Made by a program: the position numbers and the translations under genes
Assembly: GCA_027382625.1 (NCBI GenBank)
Contig: JAJKFJ010021784.1
Coordinates: 1-64,000, forward strand
Reading direction: 5' to 3'
Length of the DNA: 64,000 nt
Source of the DNA: Tetmemena sp. SeJ-2015
Taxonomy: Eukaryota > Ciliophora > Spirotrichea > Sporadotrichida > Oxytrichidae
Shown here: positions 26,084 to 39,113 of the stretch, piece after piece
Position numbering within the stretch: position 1 is the first letter of the stretch
Layout: each line of letters starts with the position of its first letter
The notes under the pieces: model-generated
What the model saw: only the letters and a program-made list of their open reading frames with translations
Databases searched by the model: none
What the model was told of the DNA's origin: nothing

Positions 26084-29000
26084 ATGTCAGCATTCGACTC
26101 AGGCAGACAGGTATCTGCTGCAGCTTCCCTTGCCATGATCCAAGACTCAGAGAAAGACATTCAAGTCTATGGGCTACAGAAACTAGATCAAATTGTTCAC
26201 TACGCCTGGCATGAAATCTCAGACCACGTCTCAAGAATGTAAGTATCACACTCTACTGCTCACTAATTAATTGGTTAATCCTCCCATTACCACTTTCTTA
26301 ACTTGCTTATAGTGAATCGTTCTTCGATGATGCCAGTTTCCCTCAGAGAGAACTTGCAGCTTCAATTGCTTCCAAAGTGTTCTACTACCTAGAGGAGTAC
26401 GAAGAGTCTCTCCGTCTTGCACTTGAAGCAGGCCACAGATTCAACATCGATGAGGGCAACCAATACACTGAGACCCTTTTGCACAAGTGCATCGACAACT
26501 ACATCTAAAAGAGATAGCAAGCTTTCGAGCAAGGAGCGGATGCTCAGCCCATTCATATTGACAAGAAGATGGAGAACGTTGTCAATAGAATGCTTGAGAG
26601 GTGCGTCCAAGATAACCAAACTCATTCTTTCTTTAACTAATCAGGCTATTGGAATCGCCCTAGAAGCTAGAAGGATGGACGTCATTCAAGCAGCCATTGA
26701 GAAGGCATCTGATGTGGAGGAGAAATTAGCTTACACCTTCACTATCGCCTAAAACATAGTCAAGAACAAGGCATTTAGAAGTGAAATCCTAAAGCTACTT
26801 CTCTTATTAAACACGCGTTTTAACATGTCCACAAATTATATATAGTTATTGATTAGAATAATCTACGAGAAGAAGCAGGGTGGTAGATTTGACTACTACA
26901 AAATCGTGAAGTGCTAGTTCTTCTTGAGTATTCCCGAGTCAACATCAATTTATTAACTCAATCTTTAATTTTGTTGGGAAGAATCGCAAAGAGTGATGAC
27001 TACTTGGTTGCTTACCAAATCGCTTTCGATATCATTGATAACGAGAATCAACAGTTCAAAAAGAAAGTTCAAGAAAGCCTTGCTCTCCAAGAAGCTTCTG
27101 AGAGCTTGAACGAAAACGAGAAGAACAGACTCAAGCAACTTTAAAACATCTTGACTGGCGAAGTGAGGGACAGACTCACTCTCCAGTTCTTGAAGAAGAA
27201 CAACCACACTGACATGCTCCTTCTCCAGAAGATAAAAGAAAAGATTGGAGAGAGGAATTCAATCACCCACGGATCCTGCATCTGGGCAAATGGTATCATG
27301 AATGCTTTCACCACTAACGACTCTTTCTTGAGAGATAATCTCTCCTGGGCTGCAAAGGCAACCAACTGGAACAGATTCAACGCCACTGCTACCCTTGGAA
27401 TGATCCATATGGGCAACAAGAAGGAAGCCATGGCTATCTTGAATCCTTACTTCACTGGAGCAGCAGGCCCTGAGGGACAAGCTTCTCCTTTCTCAACTGC
27501 TGGAGCTTACTATGCTTACGGACTCATCCACGCAAATCAATACAACCAAGAGGTGTATCAATACCTTAAAGACGGCTACACCAATAGTGGGCAGAATGAA
27601 GCCATTCAGCATGGAATCAGTTTGGGAATCGGTCTCACAGCCATGGCCACTAATAATGATTAAGTTTATCAAGAGTTGAGAGACGTTCTCTTCAACAACG
27701 CAGACTCAGCCATTATAGTTTGAGTTAATGGCATTACTAAATTTTGTGTTTCATTAGTTTAGTAAAGTTATGCATAAATTATTAATAAAATTTTTAATAT
27801 CAGACAATAAAACCATGAATTAAGTAAAGTGAAATTGTTGGATTTTAAGCTGATATTTAAAATAGCTATAAATACAAGATAAATGAGTCTTTCTCAAAGG
27901 CCAAGGTACGCAGTATTTTAGCTCCTCTTAGAGCATATTTTGAAGATAGAACTGATATTCAATGTATTCGCTGTCCCAATTGTACATGAGTTCTCACTAT
28001 CTCTTCTCGATGAACTTGAGATAGCATAAGGGCTCTCTCATGTGAGGTCAAGCAACTTGTTGCATGTCTCTTCCTCTGCTTTTCTCTCTGAGATATTGTC
28101 AAATGACTGTGAATGCTGTTTATTTACTCCCCAACACTGTGGTCTCTGTCAGTAAGCTCCATGCTCGACTTCCATTCTTAATTTCTAAATTAATTATTAA
28201 AGAGAGTATCTTAATTATGCTTATTTATTTTGGCTTAAAATTAATTAAGAATAAGCAATAAGTAATTAAGTTTAGACTAAGTGTATTTAAGATAAATAGC
28301 TCATGATTTCTTTATAAATGAATCAGCTCCTAACTACATTAAGACGTTTTTCTTAAAAGTGAATTAATTTTTAAGTAATCTTAATTAATTTCAACCCTAA
28401 GACTATTAATGTAATTAAGTTATTCTGATTTATTATCATTTTAGTAAATAAACATGAAAGACAATAGTGGAGCAGACTGAGAATAACATCATTATTGGGG
28501 AAAGAAAAACAGCGAATTCTAAGTCAAATGGCAACCGCAATGAGAGAAAAGTAGATCAGAAGAATGTAGAATGTTCAAGGAGATTTCAGAGCTCTTCAGC
28601 TATACTATCTCGACTGTTCTGCAAAATGATAGCAAGAATTCCTTCGAAAATTGAAGATCAAACTCCATAAATATGACTTGAACTTGCAAAGAATGTGAAG
28701 TTGAGAGCCAAACCATAGTCTCATAAGAGCTTTGATGAAGTACTATTTCTCTTGTATTTAGAAAATAATTGTTTATCTGCTTAAAATTCAGAAATTCGTC
28801 TTTATGGTGCTTATAGTAATGATATATTCTTTTGAATTGAATTATTGAGTATAAAAAAAGAATAATCAAGTTCCAATCTCGAGATCAGGCTAAATTAAAC
28901 AACTCAAGCATTATAAATAGTATTTCAAGAGCAAGATTAGAGATTAGGAATTAGAGTGATTTATATTAATTCTGTTTTTACTATTTAATACTGATATATT

Positions 29001-30683
29001 CTTATTAAATACTCTTTAGAATTTTGTAAAGGATTGCAAATCTATAATTTTCAATATCAAATAATCACACAAAGTCAAAGTTTTACCTCAATTTCTAATG
29101 GCATGAACTTCTTTGTAGAAGCTGTACTTTATATAAATACAAATTTAGCATATTTGATCAAATTAATTTTATTCCTTCTGAAGTCTTAATTTAATTATAA
29201 TTTGATTCTTATAATCAATTGATTTCTTAAGTTAATTTAAATTATATTGGTGAGGCAGCAGCTTACTCTATGGGTCTTGTTATGCTAGGCTCTGCTAATG
29301 AGGAAGCTGTTTAAGAGATGCTGACTCACGCTGCTGATAGCAAGCATGAGAAAATCATTAGAGCACTGGCAATTTCTCTTGCCTTGATAATGTATGGAAA
29401 GGAGGAAAACGCAGACACTCTCATTGAACAAATGGTCAGAAGTAAGGACTCATTCATGAGATATGGAGCTATGTTCGCTATTGGATGTGCTTATGCAGGT
29501 ACTAACAATAACAAAGCAGTTAAGAAGCTCCTTCACTATGCAGTCTCAGATGTGAGTGATGATGTTAAGAGAGCTGCTCTCATGAACCTTGGATTCTTAT
29601 TGTTCCGCAAAGTACGAGAGAATCCCTGAGCTCGTGAAGCAACTTGCTGAGTCCTACAATCCTCATCTTAGATACGGAGCAGCATTTGCTGTTGGAATTG
29701 GTTGTGCAGGAACTGGATTACATGAGGCCATTAAGCTGCTTGCTCCATTAACAAATGATAACGTTGATTTCGTACGTCAAGGAGCTATGATCGCTCTATC
29801 TATGGTGTTCATGCAAATCACTGAAGCTCAAGAGCCTAAGGTAGCAACTATCAAAAAGCTATTGACTAAGACTGTGGAAGATAAGCATGAGGATATCTTA
29901 ACTAGAATGGGTGCTATTCTCTCCTAGGGTATTATAAACTCTGCTGGAAGAAATGCAACTATCTCCTTAACTACTAAGGATGGAAGTGTGAGATAAAATG
30001 CAGTGGTGGGTCTAGTGATGTTTATGTAGCACTGGTACTGGTATCCTCTGCTTAACTTCTTCTCCCTCTCTCTTACTCCAACTGCCTTGATTGGAGTTAG
30101 TGAGAACCTGAAGGTGCCTAAGTCATTCTCCTTTGTATCAAATGCTAAGCCCTCTACATTTAAATACCCTGACTTCTTAAAGAAGGATGAAGGCAAAGAG
30201 CTGAAAAAGGTAGAGACCGCAGTTCTCTCTACAACCGCAAAGGTAAAGGCAAGAGTTTCAAGAAAGAAGCAAAATGAAGGTGGTGCAACAGAATAACCAG
30301 CAGCTGAAACTACTGCAAAGCCTGATGAGGAAATGCTTACTGAGGAAGAGAAAAAGAAGAAAGAGGAAGAGGAGAAGGAAAAGCAAATTGCTGCACAACC
30401 AGAGCCCGATTCTCAGAACTTAAAGAACCCCTCAAGAGTGCTAAGAGCTTAGGAGAAGAAGATCCTTTATCAGCTGGCTGAGACAACTAGGTGGTACCCT
30501 GTACTTGAGGAGAGATTCAGTGGGTTCGTAGTCCTTAAAGATCTTTCTCCAGAGAGCTAAGAACAAGAACTGTACTACGATGACGAGGAGAGAGACCCAG
30601 ATGCTCCTAATCCTGACAAGATTAATGAAATAGATCTACCAGCTGAGTTTGAGTTTGACCCTGCCATCCAAAATGCTCAGTGA
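26084..30683 (+). CDS. RPN2: 26S proteasome regulatory subunit RPN2 (PSMD1)
   Basis: Largest non-ATPase subunit of the proteasome base. Start MSAFDSGRQVSAAASLAMIQ, stop TGA 30681-30683. The N-terminal helical region is followed by PC repeats (GMIHMGNKKEAMAILNPY, AYYAYGLIHAN, SMGLVMLGSANEEAVQ, LRYGAAFAVGIGCAGTG), then a K/E-rich insert near 30190-30400 and the C-terminal block TRWYPVLEERFSGFVVLKDL. Introns are at 26239-26312 and 26601-26644. Three IESs interrupt it, including one of 1,534 bp in the toroid. One base too many in AAA at 29609-29611 breaks LLFRKYERIPELVKQ, the only indel seen. It lies tail to tail with the channel gene, 134 bp between stops. Confidence 0.96.
26809..26850. other. 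IES in RPN2, 42 bp, pointer TTATT
   Basis: TTATT at 26804-26808 and 26846-26850. Excision gives ILKLLLLIRIIYEKKQGGRF. Confidence 0.85.
26952..26971. other. IES in RPN2, 20 bp, pointer AATTT
   Basis: AATTT at 26947-26951 and 26967-26971. Excision gives IPESTSILLGRIAKSDDYLV in frame. Confidence 0.93.
27870..28190 (-). CDS. ORF inside the RPN2 IES, unknown
   Basis: Reading right to left: MELTDRDHSVGEQINSIHSH, LTISQREKQRKRHATSCL, HERALMLSQVHREEIVRTH, then a one-base shift into MYNWDSEYIEYQFYLQNMLQ and EELKYCVPWPLRKTH. The composition is strongly protein-like with no low-complexity bias. No family recognised. Start and end are uncertain. A competing plus-strand frame starts at about 27883 but reads less naturally. 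Confidence 0.4.
28450..28740 (+). CDS. Second ORF inside the RPN2 IES, unknown
   Basis: A plus-strand frame near 28467 begins MEQTENNIIIGERKTANSKS. A shifted frame gives KEISELFSYTISTVLQNDSK and later CKECEVESQTIVS, broken by TGAs. It may be a decayed gene. No family recognised. Confidence 0.25.
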
Positions 30684-30816
30684 AATATAAAAGTATGAGG
30701 TGTATTAATGCTGTACATTTAAGTTTATTAAATCTGTTCTCAATATAAATATAAATCATGATCAAAAGGAACAAAATGTAACTGTGAAAAGAAAATGATA
30801 ATGCGACAGTATACTG

Positions 30817-33800
30817 TCACATCTTAGTGTTATTTCTGTTAGGAGCAGGAGCGTTGGAGGCCCCATTCTTCTGGTTAAGGAAGTAATTAAATAATAGTTA
30901 GTACTGCTCGTTCCTCTCTATCTTGAGTTTGACTAGCTCTAGGATATCCTTGACGTCGTTGAGGTTAGTGCGCTGGTTCATGAGCTTGTCCTTGACGTTC
31001 TGGACTCTCTCTCTGTTCTTGTCGTCGAAGTACTCGAAGGCGTTAACGATATCCAAGTTTTGGTAGGCGATAAGTGATTCCTGGAAGATGCGGAAATTAA
31101 ACATCTCAGTCTGATCAAGAGAGGTCTCAAGGATCTTGTTTGGAAGTGCCTTCAACATCAGCATTCACTTAATCTATAGAATAAAATTAAATTGTTAGAG
31201 AATTACATTTTGAATTATATCGAGATGCTCGTTCATGGAAGACTCAGAGACTATGGTGAATTTAGTGAGGAAATCGTCTACAATCTAGACATCTCTGTCG
31301 CTGATCTCGAAGTCACTCATGTCTACTATTTCCTCTAGCTAGTGGTTGACCGCGTTTCTTTTGAGTCTGTCCAAGAACACTACCTTAAGCTGGTTGGTAA
31401 GGTCTTTGGGTTTGTTTGGGTTCACTTTTAAAACAAATGACGAACTTTAGGAGCTGCTTATGAAGCTCTGTTATCTCCCCAAATGGAGCTCTTGTCCTAA
31501 CTTTGATTACTCTTGTTGGACTTCAAGTGGGCTGAGCTATTCTGCTGCTAGAGCTGCTTCTTGAACTTAAGAGCCATAACGCTTCCCAGGATCTGTGGAT
31601 TGGCTCCTACATTGTTCTTAGCAGCTATCCTGTTCCTTCTCTCAGTGAGTGTCTTGCGCTTCTTCCATTCATCTATGATGAGGGACTTTTTTACCACATA
31701 GAGGAAGTCTTCATTCATGTTCTCGTCGTCTGTAACTCTGAAGAAATCTATGTCTTCGTATTCTGCTTCATCGTCATCATCGTCTGGCTCTTCCTGGTTC
31801 ATGTGCTTCTGCAATCTCTTGTATAGCGATATGACAGTCAGCCTGGTCTCGTTAAATATAAGTTATATATTTGCATCTTCTGACTAGAGTCAACAGGGTC
31901 TTCTCCCAACTCATCCACTTTGCCAGCCTTGCAGCCTTCGTGGTGGCCCAGGATGTTCATGAGGTAGCCTACATCTTTCATCATCAGATACAGCATCATG
32001 AAGATTCCTATTAAAAGCCAGATCGTACAGTTAACGATTGTAAATTATAGTCTATAAGGCTAAAGCAATTTTAATGTAATATGTTGTTTATTGAGGACAC
32101 CCATGGAATTCTTGATTAGATTTATCCAGACCTTTGCATATGCGATAGGAGAAATGCACAACTCAAATACAAGGAAGGCCCCAATGAACAGAATATTTTC
32201 AATCCAGAACATCAGGTAAGAGAACCATTATAAAATAAAGAAATGCCATTTGCTGACATGCTGCATAGCCTTTCTACTAACAAGGAAAGGAGCCATAGCG
32301 ATACTGAGGTAACTGAGTGGAGGTGGGTGTAGTACAATTTCTCCATAACTTGGTTCAGCGAAGGCAGTCATGAATCGTTCACAGTACTGATAGAGGTTGA
32401 CTTTGTATCTGAAGATACCAGATTGCTTCATGTTCTCGTAGGTGGTGGAGAGAATGGCGATGAGGTAGTTCATGAGAATGATGTTTGCGAAGAAGACGTG
32501 GGAGATGAGGAGAATAGAGTAAGAGAGAACTCTTCCCTCCATGTTGTCGTAGTCGTACTAGCCAATAGTTGCATCGAAAAGAGTTCTGACTGTGAGAGCC
32601 AGTCCTCCAAACTTAACAGGGTTGGTGTCTTGATAGAGAGTGGTGAAGATGGAAGCCATAATAAGAATGAAACAACTCACAATGAACATGAAACTGAGAG
32701 TGTCACCAACCATAGCCATTAGTGTAAGAAGTAGCTTTGAAATGGATCTCACCACCAAAAAGTAAGCGAAGAAACGCAACCAAGATATGCACAACACGAA
32801 TATCATGAAATAGTCGATATAGTCCTTGGACTTTGTAAGATAAATGTCAGCAGGCACTCTCTGAATCACTTAAACAGCGACTATATTCAAAACTGCACTC
32901 AAGCTGTCCATGACTGTCCACTTGTCAAATCCGATCTTGTACTTTGAGCAAATGTTGAAAAGGATCTTAAGAGCTAGCTAGAAAAGGAGTGCAGCAGAGA
33001 AGAAAAGGGCGAAGAAGTTCCAGTTAACATAAGTCCTAATACTGGATATGATGTTGTTGATAAACTACTTAATTAGATGAGAGCATAATGATAATAAACT
33101 GTTGAGTTTAGTAGACTGTTCTGTTCCATCTCCATTTTTAATAGTGTTGTTGGAGAATAAGATGAGATACTAGTAGTTGATGTACTGGAATATCACAAGC
33201 ATAGCAAGAGCGCAAAAGAACTCCTTGTAGAAGTAGAAACTTATAGCCTTTGATCTATATCTGTACTAGAAACTGTAATCGAAATATAATAAAATTCAAT
33301 CGACCTTGAAGTTAGGAGTCTAACCCCAAATTTTTATATCAGAGCGGGAGATTAAAAAATAACGAGTGGTGAATAAATACTGAATAAGCTTAATAATTTA
33401 AATGCAATTAAGTACTCATTTATATGATTTAATTTTAATTATAGCCTCTCTTTAATTGCAAGAACGTGATTACGGATAAGATAACTTAATTTTTTCACTC
33501 AATTATAAAATTTTTAAATAAAATTTTAAGAAGTAATTTAAGAATTTATTAAATAATAATTATCTGCAGATTTATCCCACTTAGTTTTGAGTGTAGTAGT
33601 TAGTTATCATTTGAACGAGAGATTGATTCCTTCCTGATATTTTCTTAGCTCTTGTCATAATGATATGAGAGAGATTAGAGTAACCAAAGATGTTTCCATC
33701 GCATTTAGTTGCTTCTTTGCCATGCCATATCATCACCATCAAATTAATTATAGTAGAAGAACACTAATCAATAAATTTTCTGCTTTGGGGTCTTCTTCGT

Positions 33801-36203
33801 CCATAAGTGGTTCGAAAGTGTTTTAAGTAATGGTCTTGAGGACTGTTCTTCCCTTAAAGTCCACTCCCATGATTAGGCTTTCATAGTACTTCTCGTCTTC
33901 AATCTTCCTAGAGTACATCTTTCCTAACTCCAACAGTTGATTTTGGATCTTGTTACATTCATTTTCGAACTTCCTCCTAGAGTTGGCTACTTTATTGAGG
34001 ATCTCTGCTGCTAAGGCTATACTCATGAGTGGATTAGGGGAGAGCAGAAGTCTATTCTTGTCGTAGTTCTCTTCAACGTAATCGTTAATGATCTCTACCA
34101 GTTCCTTCAAGTGTTTATTTTTCCAGACAGATATGTCAATCAAGATGACGATATTAAGGAGGAAGTTGGTTCTGTAGCCCTAGCTCAGTATATCTAGGAT
34201 CTGGGAGATGACTGAGTCTTCTCTGAAAATCATCTTGTCAAAGGCAGCTAAGATCAGAGCCTTCTGCAAGAAGAAAGTATTTCCATGAGTCATGCAGTGA
34301 ATGAAGAGGTCTTTATCCAGGAAGTGAGAGTAGTAACCCATGTATTCAATTGCTAACTCATCAAAATGATGGATGAGAAGGGCTTGAAGGATGTTGTCTA
34401 AGGAAATAATCTTCCAGTCTAGCACGCATTTTATCATTTCTACTATCTTTTCTTTAGAGTTAGGTTTGCCTTGGTAGGTCTTTTGAATTAAGTCTAGTAA
34501 CTGGGAGTAGGTGATGAAGTGAGCGTCTTTCTTATTCTTATGGCCGATGTAGTTCTTTTCAAACGCCCACACAAATTAAAGCCATTCGTAATTCTCCTTG
34601 TTAAGTGCTCTTATATGATTCATAATTTAATGGAGCTAGATAAATGAGCTATAATAATATGTGATGCACATAAACAATAACTCATTTCTATAATAGCATT
34701 TTCAAAAGGAATTTAAAATGTTTCTTTTCATTTGAAAAATATGTTCTCCTTAACAAAGTTCCAAGAATCCAAAATTATTTTCTTGCTTCAAATTTACTTA
34801 ATTTAGAAAGCTCAGATTTATTATTTGTTGAGATTAGTAACTAAAATATTTAAGATTTTGCTTTTTCAAATTTCTATGTTTATTTTTATAAAGGAAATTA
34901 TTAAATAAACTTTGAAATTTTTTGTGGAGCAAGTTTTTCATTAATTAATTGGTATAATCATCTCTTCCTCGAGAGAGACTTCGTAGTAGGCAGTAATAAT
35001 GCAAGCAATCTTCTCTTCGTCTCTTTGAAGAGCCATTTTGAGCACATTGGACATCAGATTCACAAACTTGCCTCTAAAGATGGTCTTAACCTTGAGTAAC
35101 TCAGTGATATCCTTTAGTCTGGTATTGTTAATTACTTCTTCGGTGATTCCAATCATCTCCATTGCTTGAGCATTCTTAAGATGCTCTTCTTGACGTCGGC
35201 GCTCCTCGTCTTCAGCCTTTATTCTTCTAGCCTCGTTAAGTACTTAGGCTAGAGATGGAGGAGGCTAATGAGATTGATTTTGCCTAGGAGAAGGGGCGTT
35301 ATCAGTCTAGGGGTTGAGGAAGTCGTCTTCTTCTCCCTCATCTGGCCCGTTGTTGCGAGCTCTTTGGGGTTAGTTGGAATTAGCATTTGAATCTGGTTCG
35401 TCGTCTTCACTGAGGAACTCCTTGTCATCATCTTCCTCAGAGCCTCCTTCGTGCTAGTACCTATCATCTTGAGCTTCCGAAGGTGCTCCCTCTTTATCTC
35501 TTTGCTTTTCTTCCTCTGAGAGGTTTTCACTTTGGAAGGACTCGTTGGAGCCTCTGCCGCTGTTGTTTCCTTGCCACTCCTCTCCGTCCTCATCTTCATC
35601 CTCAGATTCCTCTCCTTCTCCTTATAAGTTACATACAATAAAATGAATCCTTTTTTGTTGATAATTGCGCAAGCGACTAGCTATTTAAGGATTTTATCAG
35701 ACTCAAGCAGTGTCTAGGCCATTCTCAAGTCCTCTAAGTGAAGTGCAAACCAAAACGCAAAAGTTAAGTCATGCTCGTAACTTTTAGGCCCCTCTTGCCT
35801 TCGGATGGTTTGCAATTCATCCAGCACAGCTTCCACATTTCGATTGAAAACTAAAATGCAATTACTATATATGTAAGTAACTGCCTAGTAGAGGGGCGTG
35901 TGGATGTCTGTCAGTCTTAGCCTATTTTAAATGGTTATTCAAAGTTAGGAAAATAAATAGCATTATCATCATCTTAAGTTATAAGAATATTTATGAAGAG
36001 CTGGCTACTCAAACCTAAGCATCAAAATATTTATCCCACCAAAGTTTAAGAGGTTAAACTAAATCTGAAACTTACATGGCATCTACTCTTTTTTGAGAAG
36101 TGAGAGTTTTAAGAATAGGGTGCTCCTCCAAGTGGGCTTTGGTCTTTCGTCCAGAGGGTGGGGGAGCTTGTTAGTTTTATAGTTTAGCCAATATACTACC
36201 CAT
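30817..36203 (-). CDS. TRP/polycystin-like cation channel
   Basis: Starts at ATG 36203 (MGSILAKLQNQQ), stop TGA 30819-30817. Order: ankyrin-like N-terminal region (TDIHTPLYQAVFNRNVEAVL, FAFWFALHLEDLRMAQTLLE), a long acidic linker (35270-35620), helical repeats with LNDILQ/ALLIHHFDELAIEY character, then an ion-transport core. S1-S6 include NWNFFALFFSAALLF, YFMIFVLCISWLRFFAYFLV, a pore-like FGGLALTVRTLFDATIG and S6 ANIILMNYLIAILSTTYENM. An acidic C-terminal tail holds DDDDDEAEYEDIDFF. A 154 nt intron lies at 35922-36075. At least three IESs are resolved; a further unresolved insert lies near 33290-33590. It could be ciliary or plasma membrane. The subtype is not resolved. Confidence 0.85.
34621..34946. 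other. IES in channel gene, 326 bp, pointer AAT
   Basis: Excision joins EEEMIIPIN to HIRALNKENYEWLQFVW. The repeat is ATT on the plus strand at 34618-34620 and 34944-34946. Confidence 0.8.
35624..35652. other. IES in channel gene, 29 bp, pointer AAGG
   Basis: CCTT (plus strand) at 35620-35623 and 35649-35652. Excision gives ACAIINKKGEGEESEDEDED in frame. Confidence 0.85.
35853..35882. other. IES in channel gene, 30 bp, pointer AGTT
   Basis: AACT (plus strand) at 35849-35852 and 35879-35882. Excision gives HTPLYQAVFNRNVEAVLDEL, an ankyrin-like repeat. Confidence 0.8.
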
Positions 36204-36356
36204 ATTATTTAATTTTAAGAACAATCGCACCCCAGAATCCAAAAATAGTTTCCATCTCTCTCTAAAAATATGCAATTTCATTCCACCCACCATACACTTC
36301 TCCAAAGTCAAAATCACTTGCAATTTTAAGAAATATATAAGTTAAAATCAAAAGTA

Positions 36357-38985
36357 ATGGAGAGCAGCAAGGATCACAACACTCAATAATTAAATGGAAG
36401 TGAGAAGAATCACTGGACTGAACAAAGAATAAAAGAACTAAATGACCACTCCAAATGGACTTACTACAACGAAGGCAACAACAATATTATACTATGATAC
36501 ACAGGCAAGGATTCTTGGCTGGCTGCTAAAATTCTCAGAATCAGAAAAAACAATAATCAAGAGTACTATAATGATCCCACACTCTTCCCTCTTGACGAGT
36601 ACAACAATATAACCTACCAAATTATTAAATACAGAGAGAGATTAATTTTTAAGTACAAACATATAAAGTAGTAAAAAAGGTTATTTTTATTTTTCATATA
36701 AGTATTTCGATTCTCTAAATTTGAACTTTAAAAAAAACTGAGTCTAATACACTCTTAACTAAATGAGTAAAGGCCTGAGAAAAATTTATTTGCAGTTTTA
36801 ATCGCTAATATTATTTGAAAGCATTAAAGCTCTTCTAAGAGCTATTTCTTTTTTCTATTTTTTTTATCTATTTAATTTTCTTTATTGAGGTGAGTTTTAT
36901 TTTATGAGTTATGATGATTCTTAGATTTAAATTTACTAGTTTGAGAATGATTGTTATTGTTATTCTCAGCCGTTTAAAGCGTGCTTCAATAAGCTATTTT
37001 TTCTATCATTAATTTTTAGTCTAAATAAAAATGTATTTTAAACTACAATTACTACTCCAAAAATTAAAAAATCAACATCACTCCCTTCAAAATATCGATC
37101 AAATATTTTAAATATGGATAATATCTATAATATTTTTGATTGATTTCTAAAAGAAAACTTTAAATTTTCCATTATCACTTCGTAAATTTCAAAGTGTCTT
37201 TAAGTGTTGAAAAAATATAAGTTTACTTTATTATAATTTGTTTAATCTGATTACTTAATTGATTTTGCTTAGAATTATTATATTTTGCTTATGCGTATGT
37301 GTGTTTGAATCTGTTTATCAACAAAGTTTTTATGACTCACCCCATTCTTAGCAAGTAAATTATAAATATGAAAGCTAATAATACTTAATTTACAAAATAA
37401 TTTATCTGCAGCAGTTTGAATACGTCAAGCTTTCTAATGAGTTTTTGGAAGCAATAGAAACCCAACTTTAATATCAAAGAACCAATCAATCTGAATAAAA
37501 TATTAATTATAAATTAAATAAATTGATAAAATTTAAGTTTAAGTAACTCATATAAGAAAAGCTCACTTTAAGTAAACTAGATGATACTAGATCTAGTTGT
37601 TAAAATTTAAAATACTGCTTAAGTGCTGATATAAATTTTCTATTTAGTTGGATAAATCATTCTTGCTTACTTAAAAAAAAAGTTAAAGCTTGATAGTATT
37701 TATATCGCAAAAATAAACTCCTCCCTTTTTTTAATTTAAGCCGACAGTTAAAGTTTAACAAATATTATCTTTATTTGGTGTTTTATGTTGGCAATAAATA
37801 TTTTTATAATTTGTTAATTTAGTTTATTTGAATAAAAGATTCATTTATTTTTCACAACAGCTCAAGCACTATAGATTTGTGCACTCCATCAGCCATGCTA
37901 GCCACAAACTATTCCTCCTAGTTTGAATCTTCTGAGGATCATCATACTCATAAAATACTAACATTCGAGGTTAAACCAAAATCAGGAGTAATAGAATATG
38001 TGCCAACTTCAGTTTAAATAAAAATGTATAGTTTTAAAAGATGCCTAAGACTTAGAAGAGAATACAATCTTCAGAAAAAATTAAGAATTATTTGAGCCTT
38101 TCATTTCAAACTGCTTCTCAAAATACCATGTAATGCAAGTTCTATTTATTATTTTAGTGAGCAGACTTTATAAAGGCAAGTTGAAGAGTCTTTCAAAATA
38201 CTCCCCTATTAGAATTCTTCAGCGATGAGAGTCTTGAGAAATCTTTGAGAGACTTAATTAATGATCACCAAATATATGGGAGAGTATTCATAAACGGAGA
38301 AGAATAGTTTGATCTTGATGACTACTCAATCAGATGATTTCTCATTTCTTATTGCAGTCTAAATTAAGAGAAGCGATTTTAGAATTGCAAAACTTCTCGC
38401 TACATTCAATGGAATATGTGACTGGCTGCTATAACTTAGTTGCTCCAAGATTGACGGATGAAAATTAAAGAACTCATCAGTTTGACATAATCAGGAGTAT
38501 TTTTGAGAACTTTGACTTTGATAAAACAAGAGAGCTATCTAATAAGTCGTTAAGCCAAGACGAATTAAATAGCTTAGAAGATTTGTAAATTGTTGATGAT
38601 TTAATTTATTTATGAGGAACTGCTACGGAATGTGTGGACGACTATTATAATTTATTATTAATTATAGGCTACTTGATCTCAGCTACAGTTAAGGATTTCA
38701 ATAAGCAAATATAATTGTACTTTCTTACTTGATTTCACAGTGATAATGAGAATAGTAGAAGACTTAAAAGGTTTGGAGAATATATAATCTTGTGGGCTTA
38801 GTAATGAGTAAATAATGGAATTCAAAGGCACTCTTTAAATTGATTATATTTTTCTTTACCGGGTGAGAATTGGTGTGATAGACCTGGAAGGCAAAATGTA
38901 CACCAAGTTACCTGTTTACTTAAGAGAAGCTGAAGAAGCTTATCTAAACTTTGTCAAGTAAACTTTAATACGAATAGCAAGTTGA
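36357..38985 (+). CDS. IPPK: Inositol-pentakisphosphate 2-kinase
   Basis: Makes InsP6 from InsP5. Family blocks appear in order: WTYYNEGNNNIIL-x-YTG and KILRIRKNN (N-lobe, EGxxN and RIRK motifs), ILTFEVKPKSGVIEYVP (EIKPK motif), LLEFFSDESLEKSL then RVFINGEEQFDLDD, GYLISATVKDFN (the ATAKDCS-like motif), and IGVIDLEGKMYTKLPVYL (the VDLDxKP motif). Start ATG 36357, likely stop TGA 38983-38985. An in-frame TGA sits at 36495 inside the N-lobe, and frame breaks near 38210 and 38340 suggest indels or unresolved IESs. Divergent from the channel gene, 153 bp between start codons. Confidence 0.8.
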
Positions 38986-39113
38986 AGGCTTAAAGTTAAT
39001 TGGTTTACCATAATAAATGAGGGATTGTTTATTTCTCTAACTTAATCTATTATTGGATTGATTAGCAGGATTAAAAGTGAGAGTGAGAGATAAAATTATT
39101 TAAATCTTAAGCA

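Larger units (their letters stand above)
27715..29248. other. Large IES in RPN2, 1,534 bp, pointer ATT
   Basis: ATT at 27712-27714 and 29246-29248. Excision joins NNADSAI to GEAAAYSMGLVMLG, matching the family. The insert carries protein-like reading frames on both strands (27870-28190 minus, 28450-28740 plus) that would be lost from the somatic genome. Confidence 0.85.

Noticed and set aside
27883..28240. Plus-strand ORF MSLSQRPRYAVFQLLLEH in the RPN2 IES
   Set aside because: The minus strand over the same bases reads more naturally (YNWDSEYIEYQFYLQNM), so this is more likely its shadow, though not excluded.
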